Below, one piece after another: positions 34,573 through 44,078 of a stretch of 64,000 nucleotides of DNA. The notes beneath the pieces were generated by a model. It did not search any database, had not been told where the DNA came from, and saw nothing but the letters and a program-made list of their open reading frames with translations. The stretch's first letter is position 1. The number at the start of each line of letters is the position of its first letter. Location: contig JAPWHF010000001.1 in assembly GCA_027214125.1 (NCBI GenBank), positions 310,001-374,000 on the forward strand, read 5' to 3'. The position numbers and the translations under genes are program-made. The DNA comes from Zoogloeaceae bacterium G21618-S1. GTDB lineage: Bacteria > Pseudomonadota > Gammaproteobacteria > Burkholderiales > Rhodocyclaceae.

Positions 34573-36708
34573 TCAGTCGGCGAGTTGCTTGAACCACACC
34601 GCGCCCTGACCGGCGGCCCGGTACTGCCAGCCGGGTTCGACGAGGTAAGTGGTTGCCGTGGTCACGACGATGGCCGGGCCGACGATACGAGTGCCCTCCT
34701 CGAGCGCCGCGTCGTCGTAGATGGGTGTCTCGACTGCGCCATCGACACCGACAAAATGGCAGGCCCGACTGCCCACCGGCGCGCCCGGCGCCTTGTCCGG
34801 CCCGGTCGGCTTGATGCCGGCGAAGCGCACGGTCTCCAGTTCTACGTAGGCGCACACCCGGATGGTGTTGATGCGCACGCCGGCTTCGGGCGCCTGACTC
34901 CCGGCACCGAAGCGGTCGCCGTAACTGGTGTGGAACTGGTCCATAAGCTTGAGCACGTCGGCCATGCTGGCCAGGCGGCTGAGCTCGGTGACCACCGCGG
35001 TCTCGACCCGCTGGTTGCCGTAGCGCATGTCGAGTTCGAGTCGGTAGCGGATGTCCTCGGTCCGCATACCCTGGCGCGTCAGGTCTTCACTACCGCGCAT
35101 TTCCAGATCGGCGACGATCTCGTTGAAGCGGGTGTAATCGTTGAACAGCTGCTTGCGATTCGAGTCGAACAACACCATGAACACCGAAGATTCGTGGATG
35201 TGCATCTGGTGCATGTTTCCGGCGCCGCAGGCCGAGAACACCGAGCTGTAGGGCGGCGCCAGAATATGGCCAATGCCAAGGCTGCGGGCGATGCCACAGG
35301 CGTGCAGCGGGCCATTGCCGCCGTAAGCGAGCATGGTGAACTGGCCGGGGTCATAGCCGCGGGCACGCAACTCGGCGGCCATGCCGTTGGCCATGTTGGC
35401 ATCCACGGTCTGCTTGATGAGCTTGCACACCTCGATGGTGTCCAGATCGAGCTCATCGCACAGGGAATCTTCAATGGCACGCTTGGCCCTGCGCGGGTTG
35501 AGCTTGATCTTGCCGCCGGCGTAGTTTTCGGGGTCGAGATAGCCGAGCAGCAGGTCGGTGTCGGTCACCGTGGGCTTGAGGCCGCCGCGGTCGTAACTGG
35601 CCGGGCCGGGGTCGGACCCGGCACTTTCGGGGCCCACCTTGACGGTGTTGTACATCCGATCAAACGTAGCCACCGAGCCGCCACCGGCACCGAGCGTGAC
35701 CAGGTGCACCATGGGCACGCTCACCATCCAGCGCTCGATCACCGGGTTGAAGTCATAGTGCTTCACCCCGCCTTCGACCACGATGCCGATGTCGAAACTG
35801 GTGCCACCCATATCGGTGGCAACCACGTTACCCAGACCTGCCTCCATGGCCAGGTGTTCAGAAGCCGCCACCCCCGACACCGGGCCTGAATGCACGGTCT
35901 GCAAGGCATCGGTGGAGTTGAGCTGGGCCATGCCGCCGGAGTTGTGCACCACCAGCATGGGGCGCTGGTAGCCGGAATTGCGCAAATTCAGCTCCAGCGT
36001 GCCGAGCCCGTGGTACATGACCTTGTGCAAGAAGGCATCCATGATCGCCGACATGCCGCGCACATACTCGCCCTTGCGCCCCGCCACCTGGTGCGAGAGC
36101 ACGATGGGCAACGCACCGAGCATATGGGCCGGATATTCCTCAAGAAATATCTCGCGCACGCGCAGCTCGTGATCGGGGTTCACCACGCTGTTGGCCAGCA
36201 TCACCACCAGCGCCTCAGCGCCCTTGTCTACCAGCTCACGCAGTTGCAGGCGCAGGTCATCCTCGTCGATGTCCATCACCACCGCGCCCTTGTAGTCGAT
36301 GCGCTCGCGCACCTGTCGAATCATGGGGATGGGCACCAGCGGATCGGGTCGGGCAGCGTTGGGGATATCCATCTGCCGGCTGATATCCAGCCCCTCGCCG
36401 TAGCCGCGGCCGCGCGAGATTGGCAGCACGCTCTTGAAACCGGCAGTGACCAGCACCGCCACTTTCGGTCCTCGCCGCTGGATCAGCGCGTTGGTGCCAA
36501 GCGTGGTCGCGTAGCGCACCGAGTCCACTTCGGAGAGCAGTGCCTCGCGATCAACCCCCAGGTCGCCACAGGCATAGTCGAGCGCCTCGTTAAAGCCCAG
36601 CGCCAGGTTGTGATGCGTGGTCAGCGCCTTGCGCTGCACATAATTGCCGTCCCACACGACGAAGCAGTCGGTGAAGGTGCCACCGATATCGACAGCCACA
36701 CGTTTCAT
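34573..36708 (-). CDS. Hydantoinase A-family ATP-dependent carboxylase subunit (ApcC-like)
   Basis: This 711-residue protein of the HyuA/oxoprolinase ATPase fold has the N-terminal phosphate loop VDIGGTFTDCFVVWDG, SVRYATTLGTNALIQRRGP, VATDMGGTSFDIGIVVEGG (second nucleotide loop) and AYGGNGPLHACGIARSLG. In acetophenone carboxylase two HyuA-type subunits phosphorylate the ketone and bicarbonate, each with its own ATP site. This is the larger of the two here; the other is at 37177-39111. GGAAG precedes the ATG. The small zinc-ribbon subunit gene lies 21 nt upstream. Confidence 0.87.
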   Translation of the reverse strand: MKRVAVDIGGTFTDCFVVWDGNYVQRKALTTHHNLALGFNEALDYACGDLGVDREALLSEVDSVRYATTLGTNALIQRRGPKVAVLVTAGFKSVLPISRGRGYGEGLDISRQMDIPNAARPDPLVPIPMIRQVRERIDYKGAVVMDIDEDDLRLQLRELVDKGAEALVVMLANSVVNPDHELRVREIFLEEYPAHMLGALPIVLSHQVAGRKGEYVRGMSAIMDAFLHKVMYHGLGTLELNLRNSGYQRPMLVVHNSGGMAQLNSTDALQTVHSGPVSGVAASEHLAMEAGLGNVVATDMGGTSFDIGIVVEGGVKHYDFNPVIERWMVSVPMVHLVTLGAGGGSVATFDRMYNTVKVGPESAGSDPGPASYDRGGLKPTVTDTDLLLGYLDPENYAGGKIKLNPRRAKRAIEDSLCDELDLDTIEVCKLIKQTVDANMANGMAAELRARGYDPGQFTMLAYGGNGPLHACGIARSLGIGHILAPPYSSVFSACGAGNMHQMHIHESSVFMVLFDSNRKQLFNDYTRFNEIVADLEMRGSEDLTRQGMRTEDIRYRLELDMRYGNQRVETAVVTELSRLASMADVLKLMDQFHTSYGDRFGAGSQAPEAGVRINTIRVCAYVELETVRFAGIKPTGPDKAPGAPVGSRACHFVGVDGAVETPIYDDAALEEGTRIVGPAIVVTTATTYLVEPGWQYRAAGQGAVWFKQLAD

Positions 36709-36729
36709 GATTGTTCTTCCTCGTGCCAG

Positions 36730-37140
36730 TTAGTGGGCGTGGGTTTCGCGCAGTTTGCGAATGCGCTCGTCGTCGTCCGGAATCTCGACAGACGCGGGCG
36801 CCGGTCGGTCTTTCCACTGGGCCCGCAAGGCGTCGATGTCGAATTCCATGTCATGCAGCGGCGGATGGCCGGGCACGGTGTACTCGGTCTCGACCAGCGT
36901 GCCGCAGGAGGGGCAGTAGTATTCGAGCAGCGCACACCAGGCGGGGTCCGGCGCGAAGCTGCGCTGATACTTGGTGGTGTCGAGCAAGGGCTTGTGGATC
37001 TCGCGCGGATTTCGGTCATACACCAGCAAGCCCTTCTTGTAGTTCTCGCGGGCGCTCTGGATCACATGGCCGCAGCAGCGGCATTCCCACATCTCGCGAT
37101 CGAGGTCGATCGCCAGGTATTCGGTCATCGGTATTTTCAT
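36730..37140 (-). CDS. Acetone/acetophenone carboxylase gamma-type zinc subunit
   Basis: The 136-residue protein (about 15 kDa) carries two cysteine pairs, ECRCCGH (Cys20, Cys22, Cys23, His25) and YYCPSCGT (Cys76, Cys79), which form a zinc ribbon. This is the Acetone_carb_G family. Acetophenone carboxylase contains one zinc per core complex and a 15-kDa subunit, matching this gene. A GGAG site precedes the ATG. It is placed between the two HyuA-like genes, exactly as the 15-kDa subunit is in the apc operon. This gene is the best single piece of evidence that the cluster is a carboxylase and not a hydantoinase. Confidence 0.88.
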   Translation of the reverse strand: MKIPMTEYLAIDLDREMWECRCCGHVIQSARENYKKGLLVYDRNPREIHKPLLDTTKYQRSFAPDPAWCALLEYYCPSCGTLVETEYTVPGHPPLHDMEFDIDALRAQWKDRPAPASVEIPDDDERIRKLRETHAH

Positions 37141-37176
37141 TGTGTGTCTCCTCGGATGTCGGCGTGGCGTTTCTGG

Positions 37177-39111
37177 CTAGTCGGCTTTTTCAAGCACCAG
37201 GTCCATGCCACCGGCAAAGCGGTAACGCCAACCGGCCGGCACGCGGCAGGTGAAGAAGTCTTCCTCGAGAATCGCCGGGCCCTGGCCACACGACCCGGCG
37301 CGGTTGTCGGCTATGCGCACCAGCGGCACATCACGGGCATCGTCGCCGGGCAGGCACACCCGCCGGGTACCGGCCGCGACCGCATCGTGCGCCTCACCGC
37401 CATCGACCGCTTCGAAGGCCACATGCTCGATCGGCTTGGTCACGCGCATCGACACCGACAAGTGTTCACCCGCCGCCAGTGCCACGTTCAAGGGCTGACC
37501 CAGCGTGTGGACCAGCGGATGCGCCTCCCCCGTGGCATCGATGCGATTGAGCGACACCGCTTGCTCGCACTCGTCGAGCTCGAAGCCCTCGGCATACATG
37601 TCGCGGCTGGCCCGGCTGAGCAGGCTGGCGATCATCTCGTCGAGCGCATCCTGGTCGGCGCTGGGCAGATTGGCCTCGTAGTGATGGGCGATATCGCTGA
37701 AGCCGAGCCCAAAGGCGCTGAACACCGCGGCCAGGGCCGGCACGATCACCCGGCGCACGCCGAGCCGGTCGGCCACATCGCAGATCAGCAGCGGCCCGCC
37801 CCCACCGAAGGCGGCCAGCGTGGTGTCCGGGGTGATCTCGGTGAAATGGCGAATGCTGTCGGCGACCTTGCCCACCCAGGCCCGCTCCATGGCGGTGAGC
37901 GCGTCGGGGATTGTCAGGCCGACAGCGGTCGCCACGTTCTCCTTGATCGCTGCCTCGGCGCGACCGGCATCAAGAGTGAGTTCGCCACCGAAATACGACT
38001 TCGGGTCGAGAATGCCGGTCAGCAGGCACACATCGGTGATGCTCGCCAGCTTGCCGCCCAGTCCGAAGCACGCCGGGCCAGGCTGCGCGCCGACGCTCTC
38101 GGGGCCGACCTTGATATGGCCGCCCTCCGCGCGAATGATCGAACCGCCGCCGACGCCCACACTCACCACATCCACCAGTGGCAGGCTGATTTCGACCGAC
38201 TCCACCTCACCGTAGCGCAGGCTGCGCAAGCGGTCGTTCTCGACCAGACCGATATCAGTGGTGGTGCCACCCACATCGACCGTCACCAGACGCGCCGCCC
38301 CATGCTGTGACGCCAGCGCACGTGCCCCTTCCATGCCACCGCGCGGGCCGGAGCTGTAAGTCTTGAGCGCCACCGTCTTGGCCACCCGGGCCGAATCGCC
38401 GTCGTTGCGGAAGATCAGCAACGGAGTCTTGAAGCGATGTTCGCGAAGAATGTTTTCGGCGTGATAGAGGAAGGTTTCCATGGCCGGATGGAGGAAGGCG
38501 TTGAAGGCCGCCGTCCAGATCCGTCGGGCGTCATCCATGTCGCTGCCGATCTCGTGTGAAAAAAGCACCGGAATCGCCCCGAGCAAATGGGAGGGGAACT
38601 TACGCAGGATGATCCGGCGAATCCGCTTTTCCTCGGCCTCGTGATCCGGACCGATGATGCCGACCACGAGTCGGTTGGCCCCGGCCGAGGCGAGCGCGTT
38701 GACCACCCGCACTACATCGGCCTCGAAGGCCGCGCCTTCGAGCGACAGGTCGATGGACGCGACACGCTGGTCAAACAAGGCGTCGAACATGTCCTCGCCG
38801 CCAGGTGAATGTCGCAACACATCGACCGAAATGCCGACCGGCAACACCAACCCGAGTCGCGGGCCCTTGCGTTCGACCAAGGCATTGGTGCCCTGGGTGG
38901 TCGAGTAACGGATGTAATCGGTTGTCCGCAGCAACTCGACGACGTTTTCATCGCCGTAGATTTCCCTCGACGCCTTCTTCAGCCCTTCGAAAAAGCACTT
39001 GCTCAAATCGTAGGGCGTGGTCAGGGTCTTGGTGCGGAAGATGGTCCCGCCTTCGACAACAACGATATCCGTCAGCGTGCCACCGTTATCTATATTGATG
39101 AGTTTTCCCAC
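37177..39111 (-). CDS. Hydantoinase A-family ATP-dependent carboxylase subunit (ApcA-like)
   Basis: 644 residues from the GTG at 39111, chosen because AGAGG lies 7 nt upstream and homology starts at once ([18 protein letters not shown]); an ATG at 39147 has no site. It is a second HyuA-type ATPase with [50 protein letters not shown] and [17 protein letters not shown]. It is clearly diverged from the one at 34573. Size (about 69 kDa) fits the 70-kDa subunit that opens the apc operon. It is the first gene of an eight-gene minus-strand run and is divergent from the MalT-like regulator (273-bp gap). Confidence 0.86.
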   Translation of the reverse strand: MGKLINIDNGGTLTDIVVVEGGTIFRTKTLTTPYDLSKCFFEGLKKASREIYGDENVVELLRTTDYIRYSTTQGTNALVERKGPRLGLVLPVGISVDVLRHSPGGEDMFDALFDQRVASIDLSLEGAAFEADVVRVVNALASAGANRLVVGIIGPDHEAEEKRIRRIILRKFPSHLLGAIPVLFSHEIGSDMDDARRIWTAAFNAFLHPAMETFLYHAENILREHRFKTPLLIFRNDGDSARVAKTVALKTYSSGPRGGMEGARALASQHGAARLVTVDVGGTTTDIGLVENDRLRSLRYGEVESVEISLPLVDVVSVGVGGGSIIRAEGGHIKVGPESVGAQPGPACFGLGGKLASITDVCLLTGILDPKSYFGGELTLDAGRAEAAIKENVATAVGLTIPDALTAMERAWVGKVADSIRHFTEITPDTTLAAFGGGGPLLICDVADRLGVRRVIVPALAAVFSAFGLGFSDIAHHYEANLPSADQDALDEMIASLLSRASRDMYAEGFELDECEQAVSLNRIDATGEAHPLVHTLGQPLNVALAAGEHLSVSMRVTKPIEHVAFEAVDGGEAHDAVAAGTRRVCLPGDDARDVPLVRIADNRAGSCGQGPAILEEDFFTCRVPAGWRYRFAGGMDLVLEKAD

Positions 39112-39384
39112 GTACGCACCTCTGGAACGGGGTTGATGAAGAGCCATTCGATGGACGCATTGTTTTGGAATTGGCCGCTCGCCACATCGTTAATAGGGAT
39201 GATTTTTCAGACGCGGGGAGATACCCACAATGGACGACGAATTGCCACGGAAATCACGGTAAAAGTAGTCTTCGGCGTGCCATGCGCCGGGGCGGCGATA
39301 TACTCCAAAAGACGAATACGCCCCCACCCGCAACGATCCGACGGTGGCGGGTCGACACAAAAAAAGACGCAAGGAGACACACCT

Positions 39385-42120
39385 GTGAATCGGGACCCGG
39401 AAACCGAGGTCGGCGCCCAGCCCGCACGGATCAGGCTGAGTGCGGCCAAGCTCAGCCCGCCCACGCTCACGCCCAACTCGGTGGCCAGGGCCGCGCCGGT
39501 TCCGGATCTGATCCCGTCACATGTGAAGCTGGCCTTGTTCCTCGCCCCCGCCGGATTCGGCAAAACCACCGCCATGCTGCAATGGGAGGCGCGCGCGCGC
39601 GCCTCGGGCATCGGCACCGGCTGGGTGACCCTCGACGCGCAGGACAACGACGCCAGCCGCTTCCTCAGCTACCTGGTCGCCGCCCTCGACGCCTGCGGTG
39701 GCGAGAACCGCCATGACACCGCACCGGGTTCCCTGTTCGACTCGCAGACCGCGCCACTGGGCGCGCTGCTCGACGCGGTGGACCGCCTGTCGGCCGAGGG
39801 CGTGGACTTCGCCCTCTTCCTGGACGATTTCGAGACCATCACCAACGGCGCCATCCACGAGATCGTGCGCCAGTTCATCGACCACCTGCCCGCCGGCAGC
39901 CAGCTGGTGATCGGCAGCCGCACCACCCCGCCGCTGGGCCTGGGCAAGTTGCGCGCCCGCGAGCAACTGGTAGAAGTGGGCGCCGACCTGCTGCGCTTCT
40001 CCCTCGACGAGGCTCGCCACTACCTCACCGGTGTGCGCCAACTGCATATCAGCGACCGGGACGTGGCCGAACTGCACCGCTGCACCGAGGGCTGGGCCAC
40101 CGCCATCCAGCTGGCCTCCTTGTTCCTCGACGGGCAGCGCGACATCGGCGCCTTCATTCGCGGCTTCAGCGGCGACCAGGCCGCCATCGCCGACTACCTG
40201 GCCGAGGACGTGTTCAACCGCCAGAGCGAATCGGTGCAGGACTTCCTGCTCAAGACCAGCATCCTGGGCAACCTCAACCCCGAGATCTGCAACGCCCTCA
40301 CCGGCCGCCCCGACGGCGCCGCCATGCTCGACCAGATCGAGCGCGCCAACCTGTTTCTGGTGTCGCTGGACAGCGCACGCATGGCCTACCGCTACCACAA
40401 CCTGTTCGCGGATTTCCTGCGCAGCCACCTGATGCGCCGCCATCCCGACCAGGTCGCCGAACTGCACAACCGCGCCGCCGCCTGGTACGAAGCCGAGGGC
40501 GTGCTCACCACCGCGCTCGAACATGCCCTGGCTGCCGGCAACATGACGCTGGCCGCCACCCTGCTCGACCGGGTGGCCGAAACCCTGATCTACGAAGGCC
40601 GGGTCGCCACCCTCATCCGCCAGGTAGAGGCCCTGCCCAAGCAACACCTCGAAGGCCTGCTCAAGGTGCGCCTGGCCTACGCCTGGGCGCTCACCTTCGC
40701 CCATCGCTACCAGGAAGCGAAACTGGTGCTCGCCAGCCTGGAACAGAACAAGACCCGGCTCGACGAGCGCTCCCGCGACGGCATCCTCACCCTCGGCCCC
40801 TGCGTGCTGCTGTGGTCCGACCGCATCGACGAATGCCTGGTGATCGCCGCCGAAAACCTGCCCAAGCTCTCGGGCCGGGACGATTTCTCCCATGGCGCGC
40901 TGCTCAACATCTACGCCATGTGCCTGAGCATCGAGGGCAACTTCGGCCAGGCCCGCGAAATGCTCGGCACCGCCAAACGGCGCATGGCCCGCGCCAACAG
41001 CGACTACGGCCTGGTCTACGCCGACTGCATCGACGGCATCATCAGCTTCACCCAGGGCCGGCTGCGCGCCGCGCTGGCTCAGTTCGAAACCGTCTATCGC
41101 TACGCCAGCCAGCGCTCGCGCTATTCGAGCGCCAGCGCGGTCGCGGCGGTGTACCTGGCCGAAGCCTGGTACGAAGAAAACAACGTGGACGCGGCCGAGG
41201 AGATCCTGCGCGAATACCTGCTGCTGATCCGCCAGACCGGCCTGCCCGACCACATCATCGTCGCCCACCGCCTGCTCAGCCGCATCGAAGCCCGACGCGG
41301 CAGCCTTGACGAGGCCCAGTACCAGCTCAGCGAAATGGAGCGCCTCGGCCTGTCGCGCGGCTCCGGCCGGGTGGTGGGCGGCGCGCGCCTGGAACGGGCG
41401 CGCATCGCCATGAACCTGGGCGACCTCAACCTGGCCGCCAGCATCATCAAGCAAGAGGAAGTGGACCTGGGCTGGCGCAGCTCGGTGAGCGGCCGGCCGC
41501 CGGCCAACGAACTCGACGACATCCGTCTGCATGCGATCCGGCTCAAACTCATGCAGCGTGCCGGTGGCGAAGCCATGGTGCTGCTGCAGCGCGAATTCGA
41601 GCAACTCGACAAGGCCGGCGGCATGAGCCGGCGCCGGCTGCTGGCCACCCTGCTGCAGGCGCGGGCACAGCAACTCACCGGCGACCTCGCCGCCGCCCGC
41701 CGCCACCTGACCGAGGTGCTACGCTTTGCCGCCGAAGAAGACCTGCAACGCACCCTGCTCGACGAAGACTACCTGCTCGCCGGCCTGTTCGACGAGCTGG
41801 GGCCAACCCTCGACCCCCAGACCGGCCCCGCCGCCACCTTCCTCAACCGGCTACGCGGCCGACCGGCCCCGGCCAACACGCCGCAACCAAACAGCACCGA
41901 CACCCCGGTGATGGCGGACACGGGCGTGGACGCCCTCACCCAGCGAGAAATGCAGATCCTGTCGCTGGTGGCCGAAGGCCTGTCGAACCGGGAGATGGCC
42001 AACAAACTCTTCCTCTCCGAAGCCACCGTGAAGACCCACATGCGCAACATCAACTCCAAGCTCGCAGTACACAGCCGCACCCAGGCCATCGCCCTGGCGC
42101 GTAGTCGGCAGTTGATCTAG
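39385..42120 (+). CDS. MalT-like LuxR-family regulator (large ATP-binding)
   Basis: 911 residues from a GTG at 39385 (AGGAG, 8-nt spacer); the frame is open further upstream but carries no homology and overlaps the carboxylase gene. Walker [10 protein letters not shown] is at 54-62 and an NB-ARC/STAND-type ATPase region follows (FLDDFETI). A long all-helical, TPR-like sensor of about 500 residues comes next. The last 63 residues are a LuxR helix-turn-helix ([34 protein letters not shown]). Such proteins are signal-activated ATPases of the MalT/LAL group. Divergence from the carboxylase operon makes it the likely activator, sensing the ketone, alcohol or a CoA product. Confidence 0.9.
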   Translation: MNRDPETEVGAQPARIRLSAAKLSPPTLTPNSVARAAPVPDLIPSHVKLALFLAPAGFGKTTAMLQWEARARASGIGTGWVTLDAQDNDASRFLSYLVAALDACGGENRHDTAPGSLFDSQTAPLGALLDAVDRLSAEGVDFALFLDDFETITNGAIHEIVRQFIDHLPAGSQLVIGSRTTPPLGLGKLRAREQLVEVGADLLRFSLDEARHYLTGVRQLHISDRDVAELHRCTEGWATAIQLASLFLDGQRDIGAFIRGFSGDQAAIADYLAEDVFNRQSESVQDFLLKTSILGNLNPEICNALTGRPDGAAMLDQIERANLFLVSLDSARMAYRYHNLFADFLRSHLMRRHPDQVAELHNRAAAWYEAEGVLTTALEHALAAGNMTLAATLLDRVAETLIYEGRVATLIRQVEALPKQHLEGLLKVRLAYAWALTFAHRYQEAKLVLASLEQNKTRLDERSRDGILTLGPCVLLWSDRIDECLVIAAENLPKLSGRDDFSHGALLNIYAMCLSIEGNFGQAREMLGTAKRRMARANSDYGLVYADCIDGIISFTQGRLRAALAQFETVYRYASQRSRYSSASAVAAVYLAEAWYEENNVDAAEEILREYLLLIRQTGLPDHIIVAHRLLSRIEARRGSLDEAQYQLSEMERLGLSRGSGRVVGGARLERARIAMNLGDLNLAASIIKQEEVDLGWRSSVSGRPPANELDDIRLHAIRLKLMQRAGGEAMVLLQREFEQLDKAGGMSRRRLLATLLQARAQQLTGDLAAARRHLTEVLRFAAEEDLQRTLLDEDYLLAGLFDELGPTLDPQTGPAATFLNRLRGRPAPANTPQPNSTDTPVMADTGVDALTQREMQILSLVAEGLSNREMANKLFLSEATVKTHMRNINSKLAVHSRTQAIALARSRQLI

Positions 42121-42269
42121 TCGCCGCTCGTGACGGAAGGGGTGAGACGATCCGCCAAGCGTTCCGCTTGAAGGACTGCTTCGCATAAAAACCAGACGGA
42201 AGGGCAATATCGGCTAGTCGGCCGTTGCTGTCATCCAAAAAAGCCCCCTGTCTGACGGCAGTAGATCCG

Positions 42270-43238
42270 TTATCTGACGTTCGGATCTGTTTGATCAACT
42301 ACGCTACGGCCTTGGTACGACATCAGAATGAAAGGCTTTGCGATTTCGAGATCGACTTGGCTGGCTACGGACAACTCTAAGTCGCCCGTCCCCCAGTGGC
42401 CTTGCTCACTGACGTCGCGACCGGTGGGTGGGAATGGCTTCAGCGTGCTGGGCGTGAGGTGCAAATAGAGAACCAGGCGGTTCTTTTGCGCCACGACCGT
42501 TGCGAAATTCTTAAGTCGCTTGAACGCAACGTACAGTCGTAGTTCTTTGCGTTGCACGTCGTCGCCCAAGGACATTACGTAGTCCTCCAGTGAGGACAGC
42601 AATTCGGTCAGATGGGCTGGAAGTAAGGGCAACCACTCAGCGAATGAGCGATCACGCTGAGCTGGTTTGGTTTGAATCGAATCGGCCGGTGACAGCCGGG
42701 CCGGTTTGGTGGCGGGAGTTTTGCCGTTGGCGCTGCTGGTCGCGTTGACGAGCTCTAATAGCAGCAGCTCGTCGCCGAAACGCCGATAGCGGATCAGCTC
42801 GATATTGCGGTTGATCTGCTGCACGGCATGCCCATCGTATTTCGTGAAGTCCGCTGCAATACACACCAAACGGGGTGCGCTCCAGTCGATGGCATCTGCT
42901 GCCGCCTTCCCCAGCGCGTCCATCACCAGCAGCTTGAACTCGGCCTGATGATCCATCAACCAATCCAGATAGAACAGGCCCTGGTTGATGACGTTTTCAC
43001 CCACCGAGCGCTTGTACTCCAAGATCACTGGGCAGTTGTTCTCGTCCAACCCGAGCGAGTCGATGCGACCGCCGTGCGTCTTGCCCGTTGAGTATTCTGT
43101 AGCCAGAAAACGAATGCCGAGCAAGGGCACCAAATTGGCCTCGATCAGCGTTTGCAGCGGCTTCTCCAGGTCGGAGGCATCGCCCTGCAGTTCGAAGGCC
43201 ATGCCAGCTTGGAGGCGGAAGAGTTTGATGTCGCTCAT
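42270..43238 (-). CDS. PD-(D/E)XK-like nuclease with DUF5655-type C-terminus
   Basis: 322 residues. The N-terminal third has GGRIDSLGLDENNCPVILEYKRS, giving Asp60, Glu74 and Lys76 in the D-x(n)-E-x-K layout of PD-(D/E)XK nucleases (NucS/DUF91-like). It continues with GENVINQGLFYLDWLMDHQAEF, typical of this family. The C-terminal third (AEWLPLLPAHLTELLSSLEDYVMSLGDDVQRKELRLYVAFKRLKNF, described by position about 205-250) resembles the DUF5655 module. Genes of this type are often linked to restriction and phage-defence loci. It is last in the run, 3 nt after the HNH gene, so it is co-transcribed. Its substrate is unknown. Confidence 0.75.
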   Translation of the reverse strand: MSDIKLFRLQAGMAFELQGDASDLEKPLQTLIEANLVPLLGIRFLATEYSTGKTHGGRIDSLGLDENNCPVILEYKRSVGENVINQGLFYLDWLMDHQAEFKLLVMDALGKAAADAIDWSAPRLVCIAADFTKYDGHAVQQINRNIELIRYRRFGDELLLLELVNATSSANGKTPATKPARLSPADSIQTKPAQRDRSFAEWLPLLPAHLTELLSSLEDYVMSLGDDVQRKELRLYVAFKRLKNFATVVAQKNRLVLYLHLTPSTLKPFPPTGRDVSEQGHWGTGDLELSVASQVDLEIAKPFILMSYQGRSVVDQTDPNVR

Positions 43239-43241
43239 CGT

Positions 43242-44078
43242 TCATCTCGTCGTCGTAACGTCCTCGGGCTGGGCACAAAATGCCCCCGCTCCCATGGCGA
43301 TCAGTTTTGCGCGCGCTGCCCGTGCATATGGGGCGCTCGTGGTTGTTGCCCGGCGCAATTGCTCCTGCAAGCGGTCAACCGCAGCCATGTCAGTGCCTGC
43401 GTCCACAATGTCCATTAGGTTTTCGTAGCCGTCCTTGACTTCTCGCATCGCGCGCTTACGCGCTGTGATGAGATTCCCGAGGTTGAGCCCGTAGATCTCA
43501 ATTGACTTGCTGGCTCGCATCTGTTTCGTTGCCCCAAGACAAGTCTTGCTTTCAACCGCACGGCCATCGTCTGGGTCGATGTCGATGAGGGCGACGTCCT
43601 CTCTCACTGTGGGATCAAGAAGAACGGGCAGCTCTTTGTCTTGGCAGCGATCATCCCATGTGGCACACGGGCTGCCGTCAAGCAGTGGAAACCAGCTTCC
43701 TTTGCCCACGGTTTCTTCTGTGGCCTCGTCAGTGCTTAGGCGATTTGATCTTCCTGCCGAGTATCGGAAGTTGTCGATCGAGAACGCCAGCCATGGATAT
43801 CCATCGTCTTCAGCCGCGTCTGATCGCTTGGCCGCCTTCTTTGGCCGGAAGTGATCCACGTCGAAGAAGGACTGGGGATCATTGCTTTCAGAGTACCAAC
43901 ACTTGCCGTGGGACATCTTGGCCAGGTGCTTACCAAACGCCCGCCAGATGTGTGCTTTTTTTTCGATGTAAGCCTTCCGATCTGCAGGCGCCTTAGCCTC
44001 AAGTTCCTTTTGCGCACGTGCTGCTACATCAAGCAGCTTCTTGGGTATCAGGTTCGGATCGCATTTTACAAAGATCAA
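43242..44078 (-). CDS. HNH endonuclease (PtuB-like, Septu/retron-associated type)
   Basis: The 278-residue protein has its HNH site split as GKCWYSE (Cys60) and VDHFRPKKAA (74-83), the C-x-Y-C/S-E ... DxEHFRPK layout of the TIGR02646-type nucleases that accompany Septu and Ec78-type retron ATPases. Its start overlaps the stop of the AAA ATPase by 4 nt (ATGA), so the two are coupled. In Septu, PtuB is the nuclease effector controlled by the ATPase PtuA. No reverse transcriptase is present, which argues against a retron. The nuclease call is strong; the defence role is by analogy. Confidence 0.8.
   Translation of the reverse strand: MIFVKCDPNLIPKKLLDVAARAQKELEAKAPADRKAYIEKKAHIWRAFGKHLAKMSHGKCWYSESNDPQSFFDVDHFRPKKAAKRSDAAEDDGYPWLAFSIDNFRYSAGRSNRLSTDEATEETVGKGSWFPLLDGSPCATWDDRCQDKELPVLLDPTVREDVALIDIDPDDGRAVESKTCLGATKQMRASKSIEIYGLNLGNLITARKRAMREVKDGYENLMDIVDAGTDMAAVDRLQEQLRRATTTSAPYARAARAKLIAMGAGAFCAQPEDVTTTR

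Noticed and set aside
35890-39100. Long plus-strand open frames opposite the carboxylase subunits
   Set aside because: They mirror the minus-strand HyuA genes with no motif or start signal; the last one is continuous with the MalT-like gene only because no stop intervenes before its GTG.
30552-39111. Classical three-subunit acetone carboxylase or a hydantoinase operon
   Set aside because: There are two HyuA genes plus a further subunit gene, which fits the five-subunit acetophenone type; a hydantoinase would not carry the zinc-ribbon gamma subunit.
39268-39282. Possible sigma54 promoter (TGGCAC on minus) upstream of the carboxylase operon
   Set aside because: At the required spacing the -12 region reads AGAC, not TTGC, so there is no usable second element.
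39517-41706. A 729-codon minus-strand open frame inside the MalT-like regulator
   Set aside because: The regulator on plus has Walker A and LuxR motifs; the reverse frame has none.
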